Origin: JACPYM01 sp963699175
Lineage (GTDB): Bacteria; Acidobacteriota; Blastocatellia; RBC074
DNA length: 64,000 nucleotides
Reading direction: 5' to 3'
NCBI GenBank assembly: GCA_963699175.1
Contig: OY969418.1
Location: forward strand, 434,001 to 498,000
The position numbers and the translations under genes are program-made. Positions 43,129 to 51,719 of the stretch are shown piece by piece. The notes under the pieces were generated by a model. That model had not been told where the DNA came from. It did no database searches and was given only the letters and a program-made list of their open reading frames with translations. How positions within the stretch are numbered: position 1 is the first letter of the stretch; each line of letters opens with the position of its first letter.

Positions 43129-46100
43129 ATGATTCGACCCACTGCCACCGCCTACTCTCGCCTTCTGGCACTTATCGTCCGGGCCAACGCACTCACCTTG
43201 CTGCTCTTGTTTCTTGCTCCCTGTCTAAGGGCGCAACAAGACGCAGGTGCCACGACTCCGAGCGTTGCGCCCGGCTCCCCGGCTGGCTCTTACGCGCTGA
43301 GTGGGTTCGAGACGGTCAATCTCTATAATGGCAACCTCAACTTCTTACTGCCACTGATGCAGGTTGGCGGGCGCGGCACGGCTGGTTATACCATGACGCT
43401 GCCCATCGAGATCCACTGGAAAATTGCCAAGAATATTTTCGAGACCCTCGGCCCCGGCTATTATCAGGCTTTCTATGCCCCTTACAACACTGACTGGTAC
43501 GCTGGGGATAAGCCAGGCTATGGTGTTGGTAAGCTGATCGGACGCGTGGTGTCTTACTCGCCGCATGGCTGTAATACGGTCTTTTACCCACCTACCCACA
43601 CCCTCACTCGTCTATCGTTCGTTGCCGCTGACGGCACCGAGTACGAGTTGCGCGACCAACTCTATGATGGACAACCCCACACTAGCGTTTGCACGAATCC
43701 CTGGGGATTGTCACGTGGGAAAGTCTTCAAGAGTGCTGATGGCACAGCCGTCACCTTCATCTCCGATAACGACATCATAGAAACAGGTAATTTCCTCATC
43801 TATGCATCCGGTCACCTGATGATGCCCGACGGAACGCGCTACCGCATTGACTCCGGCAACGTGACCTGGATACGGGATCGCAACGGCAACAAGGTCTCGT
43901 TCACCTATGACAGCCAAGAGCGTGTCACAAGCATTACTGACTCGCTCAACCGACAGATCAACATCAGCTACTACAACCCGCCAAGCCAAGCCTACGACCG
44001 CATTACCTACACTGGCTATAACAATGCGTCACGCGAAATCCGCGTTTACTATGCTAGCCTCTCGACCGTACTCCGAGATCCCCAAACCGATCCTATCAGG
44101 ACACATGATCAACTCTTCCCGCCAGGGGCAATGGATACTAATGCTGGCGAGTTGAACCTGGGTAATTTCGACCCGATCGTGATCAGCGAAGTGAAGCTAC
44201 CGAACAACCGGAGCTACTTCTTCAAATATAATTCGCACGCCGAGTTGGCGCAGGTTACGTTACCGACCGGCGGGAAGTATCAGTACGACTGGAGCGCCGG
44301 GCTCGGCCAGCCGGCTGGCACCGAAGGCGCGGATGGCGAGTGGGGCGTGCCTGCCAATTGGCCTGACCCGGCGGATGAATATACTGGTGCGATGTTCGTT
44401 TACCGACGAGTGACTGAGCGGCGCGTACTGCCTGATGGAAGCACGCTGGAAGGCAGCACGGCATATAGCGAGGGGAGTAATAGCTCGGGAATCATCGTCA
44501 CAGTCAAACACCTCGACTCTAGCCAAACTGTGAAGGCCCAGGATAAGCATTACTTTTACAGCTTGCCCTTTGTATTTTTCTACGGACCCCCAACGAGCTA
44601 TGCCTCTTGGAGGGAAGGCCGGGAGTACCAGACCGATGTTAATGACGCGGGCGGGAACCTGCTGCAGCGCGTGGTACACACTTGGCAACAGCGTGCGGCG
44701 GTGATCTGGGTTAGTACTGACCCTACCAATCCGAGCGCACCGCCACAAGACCCGCGCATCGTCGAGACGACGAATGCTCTCTGCAACGTCAGTCCAAACC
44801 TAGTGGCCAAGCGAACTTCCATCAATCCAACGCCGGGGCCTGATCTTGGGAAAGTAATGATTGACAATTACAATAATCCCGTTGACGTGTGGGAATATGA
44901 CTATGGCCCCGGCGCGCCACCCACCTACGCCACGCGCCACACGCACACCGATTACCTGGCAACCAACTCTGTCAACAGCGCTGTCTACGACAACCCTCCT
45001 CCCGTCTCTGCCACTGACACTTTCATACATCTGCGAAGTCTGCCCACGCAGCAGACTGTCTATGCGGTCAACCCTTCGACCGGGACGGAAACATGGGCGG
45101 CGAAGACCGTCTACGAATATGACAACTACACTGGTGCCAATCACGCGGCGCTGGTGCCACGGTCGAACATCAGCGGGCCGACCGGTCTGACGTACACATT
45201 TGATCCGTGCAGCGGAGTCGCCGCCTGCCCTGCCAGCCACCAGACGCGCGGCAACCTGACGCAGGTCAACCGCTGGCTCAACAGCGGCGGTAGCTCGGTC
45301 GTCAGCACCTTCGCGCAGTACGATGTGGCGGGCAATGTGGTGACGGCCATCGGCGCGGATCGCTACGACGGCACACGGACGACATCGGTCTTTGATTTCA
45401 GCGATTGTTACGGCGCGCCCAACGGCGAGGCGCGCACCAACAGTGGCGCTGCCGAGTTGGGGTCGCAAGTGAGCTACGCTTTCCCGACAAAGGTTGAGAC
45501 AAAAGTCGGCAGTACAGTCTGGCAGACCATGTACACGCAGTACGAGTTCCACCTCGGCAAGCCGGTGGACGCCGAAGACCCGAACAATGTGGTGTCGAGC
45601 TTCGTCTACGGCGACGCGCTCGACCGTTTGACGCAGGTTATCCGCGCCAACACGCTGTCGCCCACCGACGCGAATAAGAATCAAACGACCTTCGCCTATA
45701 CCGACGCGAGCAATCTGGTCACTACCACCAGCGACCGCGACAGTTATAACGACAACCTGCTCAAGAGCCAGTCGCTCTACGACGGACTGGGCCGCACGAG
45801 CGAGGGGCGGACGTATGAAACTTCGTCGGCCTACATCACCGCCAAAACCACGTATGACGCCTTGGGCCGGGCCTATCAAGTCTCCAATCCCTACCGGTCG
45901 GACGACACGCCGTTGTGGACAACTACTCTCTACGACGCGCTGAGTCGCGTGCTGAGTGTGACGACGCCCGACAACGCTGCCGTCAACACCTACTACAGCG
46001 GCAACCGAGTGCTGGTCAGAGACCAGGCAGCAAAGGAGCGTTTGAGCCAGACCAACGCGCTCGGCCAGTTGACCGATGTGTGGGAGATCAGATCGCCTGA

Positions 46101-48354
46101 CGGCGCGACTGAGGCAATCTCCTTCCCAAATCATTCGGAGGTGACAGCGGGCTACCGCACCAAGTACGCCTACGACGCGCTCGATGACTTGACGACTGTG
46201 ACCCAGCAAATCGGCACCGCAGGCGCGACGCAGACGCGCAGCTTCGGCTATGACCCGCTCAGGCGGCTGACACAGGCAAGCAACCCTGAGAGCGGCCAGA
46301 TCAACTACACCTACGACAACGCCAGCAATCTGCGGACGAAGACCGACGCGCGCAGCATCACTATCACGATCAATTACGACGGCCTGAACCGCCCAACCTC
46401 CAAGACCTACACCGATTCCACGCCCACAGTCACTTACTACTACGACAATCAGTCGCTGCCTTCCGGCGCGCCCAGCTACACGCACGGCCCGACCAGCGGC
46501 AGGCTGGTGGCCGTCACTTACGGCGGCAGCACGGCGAGCGAGGGTAACTACTTCGGCTACGATACGCTGGGCCGGGTGACGGTCAAGTATCAGCGCACGG
46601 GCACGACCAACTATCAGGTGCAAGCTACCTACAACAAGGCCGGGGCAATGACCGAACAGACCTATCCGGCGAACGCGAATCGCAAGGTCAGCTACAGCTA
46701 CGATCAGGCGGGGCGCTTGAGCAGTTTCACGGGCACGTTGGGCGATGGCAGCCTGCGCACTTACGCCGACCAACTGAGCTACAACGCCGCCGGTCAAATG
46801 CTGAGCGAACATTTCGGCACGCCCAATCAGCCCGCCGGTCTCTATCATCGGCTGAGCTACAACAACCGGCAGCAACTCTACGACATTCGCTTGGGGACGA
46901 GTGTGACTGACAATGGCGCGCCTGCGACCTGGAATCGGGGGGACTTGCGCCTCTACTATGGCACCAATCCAAACGCCTTTGGCAACGATGGTACAAACAA
47001 CAACGGCAACGTCTGGCGTGCCGAGCATGTGGTGCCACTGGACGACGCGGTCAACAATTACGTGGACAGCGTGAGCTACTACAGTTATGACGAGTTGAAC
47101 CGGCTGACTTCGGTGGTAGAGTCGCCGCTGGCGAGTTGGGTGAGCAGCTACGGCGGCTATCTGCCGCAGTCTTATGCGCAGCGTTACAACTACGACCGCT
47201 ACGGCAATCGCACGCTGAGCACCACCGGGACGTGGGGCATTGGGATCAATCGCAAGGCCTTCACTGCGAAGACAGCCAACAACCGTTTAGTGGCCGCGAC
47301 CAACGACACAGGCGATGAGACGAGCGGCGAGCAAATGCGCTACGACAAGGCGGGCAATCTGTTCTACGACAGCTATACTACGGGCGCGGGCACGCGGACT
47401 TATGACGCCGAGAATAAGATGACGAGCGCGCCGGGCGGGACGTATGTGTACGACGGCGATGGCAAGCGGGTTAAACGCACGGCGAGCGGGCAGGAATGGT
47501 GGTATGTCTATGGCATCGACGGCGAGTTGCTGGCAGAATACTTGTCCACCGCGCCGACGACAGTACAAAAGGAATATGGATATCGCAGTGGGCAGTTGCT
47601 GGTGGTCTACGACAGCAGTGAGGTCGGGGACAGGCAATGGCAGTGGCTGGTACAGGATCAGATCGGCAGCACGCGGATGGTGGTGGATAAGAGTGGTTCG
47701 TTGGCAGGAGTGAAGCGGCATGACTATTTGCCGTTCGGCGAAGAGTTGTTCGTGGGGATGGGAGTGCGAGATGCGAGCACTGGGTACACGGCGGACATTG
47801 TGCGCCAGAAATTCGGGTCAAAAGAACGGGATGGTGAAACTGGATTGGATTATTTTGGGGCGAGATATTACAACTCGGGAATGGGGCGTTTCACCAGTGT
47901 TGATCCATTGATGGCCAGTGCAAAGCCGATGTTTCCTCAATCTTTTAATAGATATACCTATGTCCTGAATAACCCTCTCATGTACATAGATCCAGATGGT
48001 GCATACCCTTGGGCTGTTCAAATTCGCTCATTTATTTCTCCATCAAGCGTAGCAGGAGGCCTGTTTTATGGCGATGGAAGAGGGGCATCTTTTTCAGGTA
48101 CTTCTCGGGTTTACTCATCGTTTACTGTTGATCCTTCGGCATGCAATGTTTCGCAACCTAAAACTATAAGCGACGCCACCATGTTTTATGGAGCGGGATC
48201 GCCTGGAAATCCACTATATCTTCCACCGATTGGGAAAGTAGGGACGCCGAAAAGCTCAATTGACGGTATTAGTTTTACGGGAGACACGGCCTCTTTTAAT
48301 TTTAGCCACTCGGGTAAAGACCCAATAACCCCGGGATTGCTACTCCCGAATTAG
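43129..48354 (+). CDS. large secreted RHS/YD-repeat protein with variable AT-rich tip
   Basis: From ATG 43129 (GGAG 8 nt upstream; TTG 43123 is less likely) the product has 1741 residues with a signal peptide (LTLLLLFLAPCLRAQ). Dozens of YD-type repeats fill residues ~250-1500 (YDALSRVL, YDRYGNRT, YDELNRLTSV). The RHS core follows with GLDYFGARYYNSGMGRFTSVDP and ends in NPLMYIDPDG near residue 1624, the usual boundary of a polymorphic toxin. The 117 residues after it come from AT-rich DNA with no recognised fold and stop abruptly. The frame probably continues in another phase (next entry). RHS proteins form a shell that encapsulates the C-terminal effector. Confidence 0.9.
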   Translation: MIRPTATAYSRLLALIVRANALTLLLLFLAPCLRAQQDAGATTPSVAPGSPAGSYALSGFETVNLYNGNLNFLLPLMQVGGRGTAGYTMTLPIEIHWKIAKNIFETLGPGYYQAFYAPYNTDWYAGDKPGYGVGKLIGRVVSYSPHGCNTVFYPPTHTLTRLSFVAADGTEYELRDQLYDGQPHTSVCTNPWGLSRGKVFKSADGTAVTFISDNDIIETGNFLIYASGHLMMPDGTRYRIDSGNVTWIRDRNGNKVSFTYDSQERVTSITDSLNRQINISYYNPPSQAYDRITYTGYNNASREIRVYYASLSTVLRDPQTDPIRTHDQLFPPGAMDTNAGELNLGNFDPIVISEVKLPNNRSYFFKYNSHAELAQVTLPTGGKYQYDWSAGLGQPAGTEGADGEWGVPANWPDPADEYTGAMFVYRRVTERRVLPDGSTLEGSTAYSEGSNSSGIIVTVKHLDSSQTVKAQDKHYFYSLPFVFFYGPPTSYASWREGREYQTDVNDAGGNLLQRVVHTWQQRAAVIWVSTDPTNPSAPPQDPRIVETTNALCNVSPNLVAKRTSINPTPGPDLGKVMIDNYNNPVDVWEYDYGPGAPPTYATRHTHTDYLATNSVNSAVYDNPPPVSATDTFIHLRSLPTQQTVYAVNPSTGTETWAAKTVYEYDNYTGANHAALVPRSNISGPTGLTYTFDPCSGVAACPASHQTRGNLTQVNRWLNSGGSSVVSTFAQYDVAGNVVTAIGADRYDGTRTTSVFDFSDCYGAPNGEARTNSGAAELGSQVSYAFPTKVETKVGSTVWQTMYTQYEFHLGKPVDAEDPNNVVSSFVYGDALDRLTQVIRANTLSPTDANKNQTTFAYTDASNLVTTTSDRDSYNDNLLKSQSLYDGLGRTSEGRTYETSSAYITAKTTYDALGRAYQVSNPYRSDDTPLWTTTLYDALSRVLSVTTPDNAAVNTYYSGNRVLVRDQAAKERLSQTNALGQLTDVWEIRSPDGATEAISFPNHSEVTAGYRTKYAYDALDDLTTVTQQIGTAGATQTRSFGYDPLRRLTQASNPESGQINYTYDNASNLRTKTDARSITITINYDGLNRPTSKTYTDSTPTVTYYYDNQSLPSGAPSYTHGPTSGRLVAVTYGGSTASEGNYFGYDTLGRVTVKYQRTGTTNYQVQATYNKAGAMTEQTYPANANRKVSYSYDQAGRLSSFTGTLGDGSLRTYADQLSYNAAGQMLSEHFGTPNQPAGLYHRLSYNNRQQLYDIRLGTSVTDNGAPATWNRGDLRLYYGTNPNAFGNDGTNNNGNVWRAEHVVPLDDAVNNYVDSVSYYSYDELNRLTSVVESPLASWVSSYGGYLPQSYAQRYNYDRYGNRTLSTTGTWGIGINRKAFTAKTANNRLVAATNDTGDETSGEQMRYDKAGNLFYDSYTTGAGTRTYDAENKMTSAPGGTYVYDGDGKRVKRTASGQEWWYVYGIDGELLAEYLSTAPTTVQKEYGYRSGQLLVVYDSSEVGDRQWQWLVQDQIGSTRMVVDKSGSLAGVKRHDYLPFGEELFVGMGVRDASTGYTADIVRQKFGSKERDGETGLDYFGARYYNSGMGRFTSVDPLMASAKPMFPQSFNRYTYVLNNPLMYIDPDGAYPWAVQIRSFISPSSVAGGLFYGDGRGASFSGTSRVYSSFTVDPSACNVSQPKTISDATMFYGAGSPGNPLYLPPIGKVGTPKSSIDGISFTGDTASFNFSHSGKDPITPGLLLPN

Positions 48355-48401
48355 ATGTACAGGCTTCACTTAGTTTTACTGAGAACTTAAAAACTGGAAC
48401 A

Positions 48402-48674
48402 TTGACCATCCAAGGCTCTTTTACTGGTGATGTATTTCCAAGTACGGAGGCATTCATCACAGATCAATCAGGCAAAACAAAGGTGTTTCTGGGCGCTAAA
48501 AAAGAAAATGGTGGCGTTTTTGATTTATTGGGAGACAATAAGAAGCCGCTATTTAACGTGAATATGCAAGTTTTATTTGATAAAAAAGGAAACTTTACAG
48601 GTGTAAGAGAGGGCAACACTACTTACTCTGTAGCAGACTGGAACAAGAAAGTGCAGGAGGGATTTAATAGATGA
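48402..48674 (+). CDS. probable frameshifted C-terminal end of the RHS protein (or small separate ORF)
   Basis: This 90-residue frame starts formally at TTG 48402, without a clear ribosome site. The same frame is open from 48318, overlaps the end of the RHS frame and reads smoothly into it (PITPG then IATPELDVQASLSFTEN). The junction lies at a run of C and G (ACCCCGGG, about 48328-48335), a typical place for a one-base indel or sequencing error. The sequence is beta-rich (TIQGSFTGDVFPSTEAF, GKTKVFLG) and from the same AT-rich DNA as the RHS tip. It is most likely the real RHS C-terminus; a separate protein is the alternative. It overlaps the next gene by 4 nt. Confidence 0.55.
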   Translation: MTIQGSFTGDVFPSTEAFITDQSGKTKVFLGAKKENGGVFDLLGDNKKPLFNVNMQVLFDKKGNFTGVREGNTTYSVADWNKKVQEGFNR

Positions 48675-49144
48675 AGACAATATCGTTACTTGTTATCCTG
48701 GTATCATTCTCACTGGCAAGCTGTGGGTATATAGGAGAAACCGAAATCATAATCGTACCGAGGAATTTCAAGGGGTATGCAATAGTCGTGTACGATCAAA
48801 AGGATAGCATGCCGGTCAAATATGATGGCAATAAGCGAATTTACGAAATACCACAAACAGGTATATTAAGAACACAGTTCAACATTGATACTGGTTGGAG
48901 GGAGTTTCCAGAGTATTATTACGAGCGAATAGCCACCGAAAATAAGGTTCCCACTTTTGCTAATATTAACTCGGTGCCGATAGATAAAACCGTAGGCCTT
49001 ATGGGAGCAATTGGCACAGTTAAGAAGGATGCTTACAGTGAAGACCGTATTGTGTTTAGCGTGTTTTATATAGGTACGAAATCAGAGATAGAACAGGCAC
49101 AAGAGCAAGTTGCAAAATTGGATATTGTGAAATTATTGAAGTAG
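48671..49144 (+). CDS. small lipoprotein, possible immunity partner of the RHS tip
   Basis: The 157-residue protein has a lipoprotein signal (LASC lipobox, about residue 18). The mature part is beta-rich (IIIVPRNFKGYAIVVYDQ, RIYEIPQTGILRTQF) and resembles a family of small lipoproteins of unknown function (possibly DUF6843; recalled, not searched). Its start overlaps the preceding frame by ATGA, so translation is coupled to the RHS tip, and it shares the AT-rich composition. Genes in this position after polymorphic toxins are commonly immunity proteins, which is the basis for the suggestion; no direct evidence exists. Confidence 0.65.
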   Translation: MKTISLLVILVSFSLASCGYIGETEIIIVPRNFKGYAIVVYDQKDSMPVKYDGNKRIYEIPQTGILRTQFNIDTGWREFPEYYYERIATENKVPTFANINSVPIDKTVGLMGAIGTVKKDAYSEDRIVFSVFYIGTKSEIEQAQEQVAKLDIVKLLK

Positions 49145-49458
49145 CAGTGGGGTTATACAAGCAGAGGCGTGCGCGGGGGCCAGAGCCACCCCGCCTTCGG
49201 CGCAGACTCCCGCGCACACCGGAGCGGGCTTTAGGGGACTGTTGCGCTTCCACGTAGGCTGCCTCAGGCATATGCCCACTGGTGGAAACGCGCGCTGTTG
49301 GCTTTTCTCTTTAGCTGCCTCTTGGCTTTTGCAGCAGAACTTACTGGCAAACATTCAAACCATGAAGGCATTAGCGCAAGCCCCATATGATGGGACGTTC
49401 GGTGCGGAGGTGGCTCAACAGCTTGCGTACTCACATGCTGCACGGCGTCAATTCACCG
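49145..49458. other. intergenic region between the lipoprotein and the RHS fragment
   Basis: GC content jumps back up at about 49160. Frames here are short and show no family features or ribosome sites. The stretch probably holds degraded sequence left from the rearrangement that produced the RHS fragment. Confidence 0.4.
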
Positions 49459-49920
49459 CCCGGCTACGCGACCAGCCTCCAATACAACGCGGCGGGACAG
49501 ATGGCGCAGGAGCAGTTCGGCACCAATGCCCTGCTCTACCACCGGCAGTCTTACAACAACCGGCTTCAACTCTACAGCGTCCGCCTCGGCACGGGCATCA
49601 CAGACGACGGCTCGAACCTGACGCGCAACCGGGGTGAGTTGCGCCTTTACTACGGCACGAACCCAGCGGCCTTCGGCGATGACTGCACCAACAACAATGG
49701 GAACGTCTGGCGCGCCGAACACCTCGCCCCGCTCGATGACAGCGTCAATAGTTGGGTGGACAGCGTCAGCTACTACGGCTACGACGAGTTGAACCGGCTG
49801 ACTGCGGTCATCGAATCGCCGCTGGCGAGTTGGGTGAGCAGCTACGGCGGGTGGCTGCCACAGTCGTATGCGCAGCGTTACAAATACGACCGCTACGGCA
49901 ATCAGACGCTCAGTTCTTAG
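49459..49920 (+). pseudogene. truncated RHS-repeat fragment
   Basis: The frame translates to about 150 residues that align with the inner YD-repeat part of the large RHS protein (its nucleotides ~46770-47216): shared blocks include YNAAGQM, NRGELRLYYGTNP, NNNGNVWRAEHLAPLDD and SSYGGWLPQSYAQRY. DNA similarity is high by eye. The fragment has no start of its own, no RHS core and no tip; it stops at TAG 49918-49920, overlapping the end of the convergent D-aminoacylase gene by 11 nt. It is best read as a remnant of a partial rhs duplication or of a displaced tip cassette. Confidence 0.75.
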
Positions 49921-51520
49921 CGCCTGCGCCACGCAAGATCTTCCCGGACTTAGCACCGGTATGCTGCGCCTTTTCAATTACGGCCTGCCCGTTGACGATC
50001 ACGTAATCAAAGCCCGTCGCGTACTGCTTCGGCTGCTGAAATGTCGCATGATCCTGCACCGTCTTCTCGTCAAGGACCAATACATCCGCTGCCATTCCCG
50101 GGCGCAGCAAACCGCGATCCCAGAGTTTGAAAGTCTGTGCGGGCAGCGAGGTCATCTTGCGAATCGCTTCTTCCAAGCTGACAAACTTCTTCTCGCGCGT
50201 GTAAACAGCCAGCGTCCGCGCATTGTTGCCGAAGCCACGTGGGTGCGGAATGCTCGCGCTGTTTACATCTTGCACGCCCGCGTCCGATGCAACCATGGTG
50301 AACGGCTGGCGAAAGATACGCTCGACATCTTCCTCTGACATTTTACGCAACACCATCTGAGCGCCGCCCGCTTGCAGGATTTCAATCGCTTGTTCGGTCT
50401 GCGAGTTTAGGTCGGATTTCTGCTGCGCCAGTTGTGTGATCTCGGCAAGGTTCTTGCCGTTGAAAGCTGGATTGGGTTGATAGCTAGCGACGTAGGCGAA
50501 CGAGAAGTCTTTGAAGCCGTCCTGTGCGGCTTTGGCAATCATTTCGCGTTTGACGCGCTCGCGGGTGGATTTGTCTTGCAAGCGTTCTTTCGTCTGCTCG
50601 CTGCCACCTTCAAACAACCAGGACGGGAAGAGAATGCCGATGCCAGTGCTGCTCGCTGGATAGAGATATTGATCTACTGTTACTTGTTGGCCGCGTGCGC
50701 GCGCCTCTTCAACCATTTTGATCGTGATTGCGCTTGCGCCCCAGCGTGCTTTACTCGAAATTTTGAAATGCGAGATTTCGACCGGGCAACCGGCTAGCGC
50801 GCCTACCTCCAGCGATTCTTTGATGGATTGCTCGACGGTAGCATCTTCGTTGCGCATGTGTGTGGCGTAGAGGCCGCCGTGGCGCGACGCAACTTTGGCC
50901 AACTCGGCAATCTCATCGGTCTTTGCATACGTACCGGGGACGTATTCCAGCCCGGTCGAAAAGCCGACCGCGCCATCGCGCATCGCTTGTTCCACCAACT
51001 CGCGCATTTTGTTCAACTCTTCCGGCGTCGGCGGGCGATTGAAGTCACCGCCCATGCCTTCGCGTCGCACGGTGTTGTGGCCGTACAAGGTGGCGATATT
51101 GAGTGAAAAACCGCTTCGCTCCAATTGTGCGAACCATTCACCCAAGCGCAGCGCCGAGCTACCACAGTTGCCAGTCACTACCGAAGTCACGCCCATACGC
51201 AGGAAGTTTTCGGCCTGCGGCAAGCGGTTGATCCCGCCTTCGATATGCGTGTGTACATCAATGAAACCGGGCGCGACAATCTTGCCTGTGGCATCAATTG
51301 TCCGTGCAGCGCGCTGGCTATCAATCTTACCCAAGGCCACGATGCGGGCATCTTTAATCGCCAGGTCGGCTTGAAACCAGGGGTTGCCGGTGCCGTCAAC
51401 GATGCGTCCATTGGCAATTAACAGATCAAATTCTGCGGCGGCAGATGAACCGGAGTGGATAAACATTGACACGCCTGACAAGGTCAAAACGAGTAAAGAC
51501 AAAACAGACAAGATTCGCAT
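49910..51520 (-). CDS. exported N-acyl-D-amino-acid deacylase (D-aminoacylase)
   Basis: The ATG at 51520 gives 536 residues with a signal peptide (LSVLSLLVLTLSGVSM) and is preceded by a modest GGGAAG site; the longer frame to 51886 adds unrelated sequence. This is an amidohydrolase: LLIANGRIVDGTGNPW, the HxH motif in APGFIDVHTHIEGG, YATHMRNED, a metal-site Asp in VASDAG, and the C-terminal LRPGMAADVLVLD. Members release D-amino acids from N-acyl derivatives; an exported form could act on wall-derived or scavenged compounds. The usual HPRxYG block appears as HPRGFGNNAR. It is convergent with the RHS fragment. Confidence 0.88.
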   Translation of the reverse strand: MRILSVLSLLVLTLSGVSMFIHSGSSAAAEFDLLIANGRIVDGTGNPWFQADLAIKDARIVALGKIDSQRAARTIDATGKIVAPGFIDVHTHIEGGINRLPQAENFLRMGVTSVVTGNCGSSALRLGEWFAQLERSGFSLNIATLYGHNTVRREGMGGDFNRPPTPEELNKMRELVEQAMRDGAVGFSTGLEYVPGTYAKTDEIAELAKVASRHGGLYATHMRNEDATVEQSIKESLEVGALAGCPVEISHFKISSKARWGASAITIKMVEEARARGQQVTVDQYLYPASSTGIGILFPSWLFEGGSEQTKERLQDKSTRERVKREMIAKAAQDGFKDFSFAYVASYQPNPAFNGKNLAEITQLAQQKSDLNSQTEQAIEILQAGGAQMVLRKMSEEDVERIFRQPFTMVASDAGVQDVNSASIPHPRGFGNNARTLAVYTREKKFVSLEEAIRKMTSLPAQTFKLWDRGLLRPGMAADVLVLDEKTVQDHATFQQPKQYATGFDYVIVNGQAVIEKAQHTGAKSGKILRGAGAKN

Positions 51521-51719
51521 AGCGTCTTGCTTCCCTTTCCAAATTGGACAAGTGATGTGTCGAAATTTGCGCGCAGCATAACACCTTTGCAGCTGGCCGA
51601 CACGCGATTTGCCAAATCCACCATAGCCAATTATGATGCGCGCATTCCTGTCGCACTTCCGTCTGATCAAGTCAATGTTGCAATATGAAGCTAATAAGCT
51701 CCCGTTCGCTGGAGGCCCT

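Noticed and set aside
44800..47028. Long minus-strand open frame (742 codons) inside the RHS gene
   Set aside because: It is antisense to the conserved YD repeats, has no family motifs and reflects the biased codon pattern of the repeats.
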